Below are positions 34,770-42,323 of a stretch of 64,000 nucleotides of DNA, one piece after another; positions within the stretch are counted from its first letter, which is position 1, and every line of letters begins with the position of its first letter. The stretch lies in assembly GCA_018385335.1 (NCBI GenBank), contig JAHAZN010000044.1, positions 1 through 64,000 of the forward strand, written 5' to 3'. The position numbers and the translations under genes are program-made. The DNA comes from Prevotella sp. GTDB lineage: Bacteria; Bacteroidota; Bacteroidia; Bacteroidales; Bacteroidaceae. The notes beneath the pieces are model-generated. The model was not told the origin of the DNA, ran no database searches, and was given only the letters and a program-made list of their open reading frames with translations.

Positions 34770-36599
34770 TTATAACGTCTGCATGTCATTGAGTTTCTTA
34801 TAATAGCCATTCATGGCGAGCAACTCGTCGTGAGTGCCCTGTTCCACAATCTGTCCTTCGTGAAGTACATAGATCATGTCTGCACTCTTGATGGTAGAGA
34901 GGCGGTGGGCGATGGCCACTGTTGTGCGAGTTTTCATCAGTCGCTCCAAGGCATCCTGTACCAGTCGTTCACTCTCCGTATCGAGTGCCGATGTTGCTTC
35001 GTCAAGGATGAGGATAGGAGGGTTCTTCAGGATAGCTCGGGCTATACTCACGCGCTGGCGCTGTCCTCCTGAGAGTCGGCTACCTCGGTCTCCAATGCAG
35101 GTGTCGAATCCCTGTTCCGAAGCGGTGATAAAGTCGTAGGCATTGGCAATCTTTGCCGCCTCATCAATCTGTTGCTGGGTGGCTTGTTCTACACCAAAGG
35201 AGATGTTGGCACGGAACGTATCGTTGAAGAGGATGGCCTCCTGGTTGACGTTGCCGATGAGCTGACGCAGGTCATGGATGCCCAGTTGCTTGATGTTTAC
35301 CCCATCAATAAGTACCTCTCCCTCTTGCACATCATAGTAACGTGGGATGAGGTCAACGAGTGTCGATTTGCCTCCGCCGCTCTGACCTACCAGGGCGATG
35401 GTCTTGCCCTTCTCTATGGTGAGGTTAATGTTACGCAGCACCCAGTGCTGGTCGTATTTGAATGAGACATTGCGAAACTCTATCTTATCTTTGAAGTCGT
35501 GGATGGGCGTGGGGGTAGCCTCTTCGCGGATGGGGTTTTCTGCCTTGAGAATCTTATCAATACGCTCCATTGATGCCAGTCCCTTAGGAATATTATAGCC
35601 CGCCTTGGTGAGGTCTTTCAATGGGTTGATGATGCTGTAGAGGATGACAAGATAATAGATGAAGGTAGGTCCGGTGAGCGTCATGTTGTTGAGCACCAGC
35701 CATCCACCAAACCATAGGACGATGACGATGAGCACGGTGCCGAGGAACTCACTCATAGGGTGGGCGAGCGACTGGCGCATACCCACACGGATAATACTGT
35801 CTCTCAGTTCGTTGTTTACATTCCTAAAGCGACGGTTCATCTTGTCTTCTGCACAGAAAGCCTTGATGATACGCAAGCCACCGAGTGTCTCTTCCACCTG
35901 ACTCATGGTATCACTCCACAGACTCTGTACTTGCAAGCTCTGCGATTTGAGCTTCTTTCCTGCAACGCCCATCACCCAGCCCATCAGTGGCACTACACAC
36001 AAGGTGAAGATGGTGAGCTGCCAGTTGATATAGATAAGGGTAGCAAAATAGCAGACGATGAGTATAGGGTTTTTGAACAGCATCTCCAACGATGACATGA
36101 TAGAGTTCTCCACCTCAGCGACGTCGCCTGTCATGCGGGCGATAAGGTCGCCTTTACGCTCCTCAGAGAAGAAACCGAGCGGCAGACGGGTGATTTTGGT
36201 ATAGAGGGTGTTCCGGATGTCGCGCACAATGCCGGAACGCATGGGGATGATAGCAGCGGCAGCGGCAAAATACATTCCTGTCTTGATGAATGTGAGGAAA
36301 GCCAGGAGCAGACCGATGAGCAGCAGGGTAGTGGATGCTCCATAGCTGTCGATGATGTGCTGTACATAGTAATTGGTGTTGTTGCTCAGCACGTCTTTGA
36401 AATCGCCGCTCCCCCAGTCGAGCAGTTGTGTGGCTCGTTCTGTATCTCCCGTCTGAAACAATATCTGTAGGATGGGGATGAGCGTGGCAAAGGAGAAGAT
36501 GTTCATGACGGCCGACAGGAGATTAAACACCACCGTCATTACCAAATATTTCTTATAGGGCGTTATGAAGCGCCGCATCACTATTAAAAACTCTCGCAT
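34770..36599 (-). CDS. ABC transporter ATP-binding/permease protein (MsbA-like)
   Basis: Type I exporter TM domain; GQSGGGKST Walker A, LSGGQRQRVSIARAILKNPPILILDEATSALDTESE. Confidence 0.95.
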   Translation of the reverse strand: MREFLIVMRRFITPYKKYLVMTVVFNLLSAVMNIFSFATLIPILQILFQTGDTERATQLLDWGSGDFKDVLSNNTNYYVQHIIDSYGASTTLLLIGLLLAFLTFIKTGMYFAAAAAIIPMRSGIVRDIRNTLYTKITRLPLGFFSEERKGDLIARMTGDVAEVENSIMSSLEMLFKNPILIVCYFATLIYINWQLTIFTLCVVPLMGWVMGVAGKKLKSQSLQVQSLWSDTMSQVEETLGGLRIIKAFCAEDKMNRRFRNVNNELRDSIIRVGMRQSLAHPMSEFLGTVLIVIVLWFGGWLVLNNMTLTGPTFIYYLVILYSIINPLKDLTKAGYNIPKGLASMERIDKILKAENPIREEATPTPIHDFKDKIEFRNVSFKYDQHWVLRNINLTIEKGKTIALVGQSGGGKSTLVDLIPRYYDVQEGEVLIDGVNIKQLGIHDLRQLIGNVNQEAILFNDTFRANISFGVEQATQQQIDEAAKIANAYDFITASEQGFDTCIGDRGSRLSGGQRQRVSIARAILKNPPILILDEATSALDTESERLVQDALERLMKTRTTVAIAHRLSTIKSADMIYVLHEGQIVEQGTHDELLAMNGYYKKLNDMQTL

Positions 36600-36670
36600 G
36601 AATTTGGATATTTATTTCTTGTATTGCATTTAGAAGAAAGATGTACAGCGGGTGGAGGAGGGCAACGTGC

Positions 36671-38035
36671 TCACGATACCACTTCACCCTTGAGTGTAGC
36701 GCTCGAACTCTCGGTGATGCGCACGTTCACCCTTTCACCGATTAGGTGGTTACCCTTGTTGAATACCACTACCTTGTTCTGTTCAGTACGGCCGAAGAGC
36801 TGTTCACGCGACCTCTTGCTGAACCCCTCTGTCAGTACCTCAACCACTTTGCCCACTTCGCGCCTGTTGGCTTCGGCTGAGAGGGCGGTCTGCAGTTGTA
36901 TCATCTCTTCCAGACGGCGCAGTTTCACTTCCTCGGGAACATCATCAGGCAGATGTTTTGAGGCATAAGTGCCAGGGCGCTCGCTGTATTTGAACATGAA
37001 GGCAGAGTCGTAGCCCACCTCTCTCATCAGCGAGAGAGAGAGCTTATGATCCTCCTCTGTCTCACTGTGGTAGCCCACGAAGATGTCGGTGGTGATGGCA
37101 CAGTCAGGAATGATGCGACGGATAGCCGACACCCGTTCCAGGTACCACTCCCGTGTGTATTTCCTGTTCATCAGGTGGAGAATACGGTTGCTTCCGCTCT
37201 GTACTGGTAAATGGATATGTTTACATACATTAGGTTCTTCAGCGATGACACGCAGCGTCTCATCGCTCATATCCTTGGGGTGAGACGTAGTGAAACGCAG
37301 GCGCATCTGGGGGGCCTCATGAGCCACCATACGCAGAAGCATGGGGAAGTTGATGATTTCTTCCTTGCCATCAGGAGAGTTTTGTTTGGCCGCATAACTG
37401 TTGACATTCTGTCCAAGGAGTGTCACCTCCTTGTAGCCTCGGTCGCGCAAATCGCGCACCTCACGCAGTATGCTCTCCACGTCACGACTGCGTTCGCGAC
37501 CACGTGTGTAGGGCACAATACAGTAGTGACAAAAATTGTTGCATCCTCTCATGATACTGACGAATCCTCCTATTTTGGCGCCATGGAGGCGCTGAGGCAC
37601 CACATCGCGATAAGTCTCAGTGGTTGACAGTTCGGTATTGATGGCTTTGTGTCCCAGTTCTGCCTGAGCCACAAGGTCGGGGAGTGAGAGATAAGCATCG
37701 GGACCTGCTACCAGGTCGGCATGATGATGCTGAAGCAGCTCCTCCTTCACTCGTTCAGCCATGCAGCCCAGTACACCGATGATAAGTCGGCGCTCGCTGC
37801 CATCAGCCTTTTTCGAACTGTTCCTTTTGTTACGGAGTGCGTTGAGGGTCTCCAGCCGGTGATATATTTTCTGTTCTGCGTTGTCCCTTACCGAACAGGT
37901 GTTGAGCAACACGGCATCGGCTTCATCGATGCTGTCACACTGCTCATAATCAGCCATCTTCATGATAGAGGCCACCACCTCTGAGTCTGCCACGTTCATT
38001 TGGCAACCATAGGTCTCGATGAATAGTTTTTTCAT
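36671..38035 (-). CDS. miaB: tRNA-2-methylthio-N6-dimethylallyladenosine synthase
   Basis: FIETYGCQMNVADSEVV...GCNNFCHYCIVPYTRGRERSR radical SAM cluster, C-terminal TRAM. Confidence 0.96.
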   Translation of the reverse strand: MKKLFIETYGCQMNVADSEVVASIMKMADYEQCDSIDEADAVLLNTCSVRDNAEQKIYHRLETLNALRNKRNSSKKADGSERRLIIGVLGCMAERVKEELLQHHHADLVAGPDAYLSLPDLVAQAELGHKAINTELSTTETYRDVVPQRLHGAKIGGFVSIMRGCNNFCHYCIVPYTRGRERSRDVESILREVRDLRDRGYKEVTLLGQNVNSYAAKQNSPDGKEEIINFPMLLRMVAHEAPQMRLRFTTSHPKDMSDETLRVIAEEPNVCKHIHLPVQSGSNRILHLMNRKYTREWYLERVSAIRRIIPDCAITTDIFVGYHSETEEDHKLSLSLMREVGYDSAFMFKYSERPGTYASKHLPDDVPEEVKLRRLEEMIQLQTALSAEANRREVGKVVEVLTEGFSKRSREQLFGRTEQNKVVVFNKGNHLIGERVNVRITESSSATLKGEVVS

Positions 38036-38037
38036 GA

Positions 38038-38535
38038 TTATTTCTTTGAAGTGGTAGAATCAGTAGAGTGATGTTTCATGAGATAGTCGCCGAAGATACG
38101 TGCTGCTGCCACCACCTGGTTGACACACGGCCTGTGCTTATAGTATTCTTCTGTCCTCTCGCTCGCCACATAGCTCAGCGGGGTGTCTTTCTTGAGTTGG
38201 AGCAGGTCGGCACATGTTATCGAGCCAAAAGTATTCTGAAACTGCTGGAGCAATGTCTGCACCACGCGATAGTTCTCTGATTTTCCTTCGCGGTCGTTCT
38301 CCTCGGTGCTACCACATTGCATACCGGCCAACACCACCATGCCACACGCTGCGCCACAGGTGAGTCTGAGGCGTCCGATGCCGCCGCCAAACCCTGCACT
38401 CAGCTGCAAGGCCTGCTGCTCACTGTAACCAAAGAGGTCGGCATAGGCGCCCACCACTGATTGAGCACAGTTGAAGCCTTTCATAAAGAGTTGCTCAGCC
38501 CGAGCCACTCGTTGTTCCATTTCTTCTTTATTCAT
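38038..38535 (-). CDS. C_GCAxxG_C_C family protein
   Basis: MNKEEMEQRVARAEQLFMKGFNCAQSVVGAYADLFGYSEQQALQLSAGFGGGIGRLRLTCGAACGMVVLAG. Confidence 0.9.
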   Translation of the reverse strand: MNKEEMEQRVARAEQLFMKGFNCAQSVVGAYADLFGYSEQQALQLSAGFGGGIGRLRLTCGAACGMVVLAGMQCGSTEENDREGKSENYRVVQTLLQQFQNTFGSITCADLLQLKKDTPLSYVASERTEEYYKHRPCVNQVVAAARIFGDYLMKHHSTDSTTSKK

Positions 38536-38545
38536 GATATCTGTT

Positions 38546-39181
38546 CTATCCAAAATAGTGGCGCAGCTGTTCTGCCTGTGCCATGAGTTCATTGGGGTCG
38601 ATATTTCCATATTCACCCCACACTTTTCTACAAGCCTCCATGAGGCAGCTGTCTTTTGCTCCCTCGCGATGGAGATAGGGGTCGCAATATTGAAATGCCG
38701 TGAGTATCTCCACGGCATCATCCACTCTGATGCCCATCGTTTTCGACAGTGTCATCACCTCCGGAGTATCTGCTACCATTGTGGCAGGAGTGAGACGATA
38801 ATAGAGGTCGAGCAGCAGGATGAGCATGATGGGTGTGATGCGCTCATGGTCCTTGATGGGTTGAAACATCTGTTCAAAGGTCTCGTTCATCGCTACACCG
38901 CGATAAAACTCCTCCTCATGACAGAAGCCCTTCATGTCGCGTATCATCTGCACCACCCTGTTGAGTTTGCGGGGGTTGGAACCATATTTCTTCCACATCC
39001 TACTGACAGAGGGTGAGGGAACGCCCGACAACTCACATTGCTTCTTATACAAAACGGAGGGATGGATATGCAGCTCTAATGCCAGCGCTACCAATGGGCG
39101 GCTGTACATCGGTTTGATACCAACAGGTTTCTGTAGGTACATCTGCAGCAGGAGCGGCCAGTATTCATCAGTCCATTTCAT
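38546..39181 (-). CDS. Conserved hypothetical protein (211 aa)
   Basis: Intact ORF, close spacing with neighbours, MKWTDEYWPLLLQMYLQKPVGIKPMYSRPLVALALELHIHPSVLYKKQ. Confidence 0.75.
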   Translation of the reverse strand: MKWTDEYWPLLLQMYLQKPVGIKPMYSRPLVALALELHIHPSVLYKKQCELSGVPSPSVSRMWKKYGSNPRKLNRVVQMIRDMKGFCHEEEFYRGVAMNETFEQMFQPIKDHERITPIMLILLLDLYYRLTPATMVADTPEVMTLSKTMGIRVDDAVEILTAFQYCDPYLHREGAKDSCLMEACRKVWGEYGNIDPNELMAQAEQLRHYFG

Positions 39182-39198
39182 ATAGCTGATGCTGTTAT

Positions 39199-39822
39199 TC
39201 AGCGGATAAAGTTGGTCTTGATTTTCTCCTCGTGGACAGGGAGTGCTATGCCAGCCTTCCTGCCAGCCTCGATACAGTGGAGCAGCCAGGCCATGTTGCG
39301 TCCTAACTGACGCATTACCTGCATACCTTCCATGTCTTGCTTCACTTCGTCGGCTGTGTTGCCATGCACCTCATTCCAGTATTCCGAAGAGACCACGGGC
39401 ATGTTGGCAATGGTGAAATAGCGGTTGAGGTCTTCAAATCCTCCCTGTGCACCACCACGTCTGCAACTTACGATGGCTGCTGCCGGCTTGTTGGCATAGA
39501 GCGCCAACTTGCTACAGAAAGCACGGTCCATAAACGATTTGATGGCACCGCTGGGTGAGGCAAAGTGAATAGGTGTGCCAAAGACAAAGGCATCGGTTGT
39601 ATTTACTTTCTCAAGGAAAGCGTTCACTGGGTCGTTCTCACACCAGCAACGTTTGCTTGCTGAGCAGCGGCCGCAGCCGACACAACCCATGATGGGTTTC
39701 ACACCAAGCCAGAAAAACTCGGTTTCTATTCCTTCCTGATTGAGTTGGGTTGCCACTTCTTCGAGGGCAGTCTGTGTGCAGCCGTTTTTATGAGGACTAC
39801 CGTTAACCAAAAGAACTTTCAT
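39199..39822 (-). CDS. Flavodoxin-like / NADPH-dependent FMN reductase with N-terminal Cys motif
   Basis: KVLLVNGSPHKNGCTQTALEEVATQL...PIMGCVGCGRCSASKRC...FGTPIHFASPSGAIKSFMDRAF. Confidence 0.92.
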   Translation of the reverse strand: MKVLLVNGSPHKNGCTQTALEEVATQLNQEGIETEFFWLGVKPIMGCVGCGRCSASKRCWCENDPVNAFLEKVNTTDAFVFGTPIHFASPSGAIKSFMDRAFCSKLALYANKPAAAIVSCRRGGAQGGFEDLNRYFTIANMPVVSSEYWNEVHGNTADEVKQDMEGMQVMRQLGRNMAWLLHCIEAGRKAGIALPVHEEKIKTNFIR

Positions 39823-39880
39823 AATGTTTTCAAAAATGATGAAAGATGGTGCAAATGTATTGCTACCAGTGTTGATGGTG

Positions 39881-39888
39881 CAAATTTA
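39881..39888 (-). promoter_or_regulatory. -7 element TAAATTTG upstream of the flavodoxin-like gene (a second candidate TACATTTG at 39852-39859)
   Basis: Two copies of GATGGTGCAAAT in the 5' region, each reading as a TAnnTTTG -7 element on the minus strand. Confidence 0.4.
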
Positions 39889-39932
39889 ATCTAAAAAATT
39901 GGATTCATGCGTATTTTCACCCCTTATTTTAG

Positions 39933-39940
39933 TAATTTTG
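39933..39940 (+). promoter_or_regulatory. -7 element TAATTTTG for U32 peptidase gene
   Basis: TAATTTTGC about 14 bp upstream of the start codon. Confidence 0.5.
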
Positions 39941-39953
39941 CACCTCAAAGTGC

Positions 39954-41231
39954 ATGAAACCAAGCAACAAGCCCATGAAAGAAACAGCGACAACAATCAG
40001 TAATTTTGAGGTGATGGCCCCTGTAGGGTCGAGAGAATCGCTTGCTGCAGCCATTCAGGCTGGAGCGGATGCCGTATATTTCGGTATCGGACAGCTGAAT
40101 ATGCGTGCCCACTCAGCCAATGCCTTCACCATCGATGATCTGAGGGAGATAGCCCAGCAGTGTCAGGCCCATGGTATGAAGAGTTATCTCACCGTCAACA
40201 CCATTATATATGGTGAGGATATCGAAGCCATGCACACCATCATCGATGCTGCTAAAGAGGCCGGGATAAGTGCGGTGATAGCCAGTGATATTGCTGTGAT
40301 GACTTATTGCAACAAGAAGGGACAGGAGGTGCACCTCAGTACCCAACTGAACATCTCCAATATCGAAGCACTGAAGTTCTATGCACAGTTTGCCGATGTC
40401 GTGGTGCTTGCACGTGAGCTTAATCTCGAACAGGTAGCCGCCATCCATCAGGCCATCGAAGATGAGCATATCTGTGGTCCGATGGGTGAGCTTGTGCGCA
40501 TAGAGATGTTCTGTCATGGTGCACTGTGTATGGCCGTGAGCGGCAAGTGCTATATGAGTCTGCACAATGCCAACAGGTCGGCCAACAGAGGAAGTTGTGT
40601 GCAGGTATGCCGTCGCTCCTATACCGTGACCGACAATGAGACGGGAGAGGAACTCTGCATCGACAACAAATACATCATGAGTCCCAAGGATCTCAAAACC
40701 ATCCGTTTCATGGATAAGCTCATCAAGGCTGGCGTGAGGGTGATGAAGATCGAGGGTAGGGCACGTGGACCAGAGTATGTCTATACCGTTGTGAAATGTT
40801 ACAAGGAAGCGATAGCCAGTGTGCTTGACGGCACCTTTACCGAGGAGAAGAAAGACGAGTGGGACCGACAGCTCGCTACCGTCTTCAACCGTGGATTCTG
40901 GGATGGCTATTACATGGGACAGCGACTCGGTGAATGGAACACGCAATATGGCTCCAATGCCACGCAGCGAAAGGTGTATGTGGGCAAGGGCATCAAATAT
41001 TTCTCAAAACTCGGAGTGGCAGAGTTCGCCTGTGAGGCAGCTGAATTTCAACCTGGCGACGAGATGCTCATCACCGGACCATCCACGGGCGTGATGTATG
41101 TCACACCTACGGAGATCCACGGTGACCATGGTCCGGTGCAGAAAGCAATGAAAGGAACAAGGGTGAGCATTGCTGTGCCTGCCAAGGTGAGACCAAGCGA
41201 CAAACTCTTCAAACTGGTAAAAGTGGAATAG
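39954..41231 (+). CDS. Peptidase U32 family protein (YegQ/TrhP-like)
   Basis: FEVMAPVGSRESLAAAIQAGADAVYFGIGQLNMRAHSANAF...EMFCHGALCMAVSGKCYMSLHNANRSANRGSCVQVCRR. Confidence 0.95.
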   Translation: MKPSNKPMKETATTISNFEVMAPVGSRESLAAAIQAGADAVYFGIGQLNMRAHSANAFTIDDLREIAQQCQAHGMKSYLTVNTIIYGEDIEAMHTIIDAAKEAGISAVIASDIAVMTYCNKKGQEVHLSTQLNISNIEALKFYAQFADVVVLARELNLEQVAAIHQAIEDEHICGPMGELVRIEMFCHGALCMAVSGKCYMSLHNANRSANRGSCVQVCRRSYTVTDNETGEELCIDNKYIMSPKDLKTIRFMDKLIKAGVRVMKIEGRARGPEYVYTVVKCYKEAIASVLDGTFTEEKKDEWDRQLATVFNRGFWDGYYMGQRLGEWNTQYGSNATQRKVYVGKGIKYFSKLGVAEFACEAAEFQPGDEMLITGPSTGVMYVTPTEIHGDHGPVQKAMKGTRVSIAVPAKVRPSDKLFKLVKVE

Positions 41232-41290
41232 TTTTAACCGAGGTGCAACAGTAATTATCGGATTTATCCAACAATAAAGAATCTAACAAT

Positions 41291-41707
41291 ATGACCATCA
41301 ACGAACTGCAAGATGAGGTGATTGAAGTGTTCTCCGATTTCGATGATTGGATGGACAAGTATCAACTGCTCATCGATCTGGGTAACGAGCTCCCTCCTTT
41401 AGACGAACGTTATAAGACGGAGAGTAATCTAATCGACGGCTGCCAGAGCCGTGTGTGGTTGCAGGCCGACTGTCACGATGGGGTGATGGAATTGCAGGCT
41501 GAGAGCGATGCACTCATCGTCAAGGGTATCATCGCACTGCTCATCAAGGTGCTCAACCATCAGAAACCCGAGGATGTGCTGAATGCCGACCTCTATTTCA
41601 TTGAGCGTATCGGACTGAAAGACCACCTCAGTCCTACACGAAGCAATGGACTTCTTGCCATGGTGAAACAGATAAGAATGTATGCCCTGGCCTTTCAGTC
41701 CAAGTAG
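41291..41707 (+). CDS. SufE family protein
   Basis: DWMDKYQLLIDLGNELPPLDERYKTESNLIDGCQSRVWL...SPTRSNGLLAMVKQI. Confidence 0.94.
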   Translation: MTINELQDEVIEVFSDFDDWMDKYQLLIDLGNELPPLDERYKTESNLIDGCQSRVWLQADCHDGVMELQAESDALIVKGIIALLIKVLNHQKPEDVLNADLYFIERIGLKDHLSPTRSNGLLAMVKQIRMYALAFQSK

Positions 41708-41729
41708 GAATAACAACTATTGTGCGTAG

Positions 41730-42323
41730 ATGAAAAAGCTGTTGATTGCTCTGCTCTCAGTGCTTGCCCCTATAAGTGCAGATGCACAGACCGATGCCGC
41801 CTTCGTGCCAACGGTGAAGGTGAGTAAGGTGTTGCATGAGGGCGACAGTCTGCTCTATATGGAGATGGACAATGTATATGTCTATCCCCAGATAGAGTTT
41901 AAGTCGGAGAAGCAGGCTGCCAACTATATGCGTTTGGTGCGCAACGTGAAGAAGGTGCTGCCCATTGCCAAGGAGGTAAACAAGATTCTTCTTGAGACCT
42001 ATGAATATCTTGAGACACTGCCCGATAAGAAGTCGCGCGATGCGCATCTCAAAGTGGTTGAAAAGAGTGTTTTCGAGGAGTATAAGCCAAGAATGAAGAA
42101 GCTTACCTATTCGCAAGGTAAGCTCCTTATCAAACTCGTCTATAGGGAGTGCAACTCCACTACTTATGACATCGTGAAAGCTTTTCTCGGTCCTATCCGT
42201 GCCGGCTTTTGGCAGGCATTCTCCTCCGTCTTTGGAGCATCGTTGCGCAAAGGCTATGACCCGGATGGTGCAGACAGACTCACAGAGCGTGTGGTGCTCA
42301 TGGTTGAGGCTGGTCAGCTGTAA
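41730..42323 (+). CDS. DUF4294 domain-containing exported protein
   Basis: MDNVYVYPQIEFKSEKQAANYMRLVRNVKKVLPIAKEVN...LIKLVYRECNSTTYDIVKAFLGPIRAGFWQ. Confidence 0.85.
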   Translation: MKKLLIALLSVLAPISADAQTDAAFVPTVKVSKVLHEGDSLLYMEMDNVYVYPQIEFKSEKQAANYMRLVRNVKKVLPIAKEVNKILLETYEYLETLPDKKSRDAHLKVVEKSVFEEYKPRMKKLTYSQGKLLIKLVYRECNSTTYDIVKAFLGPIRAGFWQAFSSVFGASLRKGYDPDGADRLTERVVLMVEAGQL

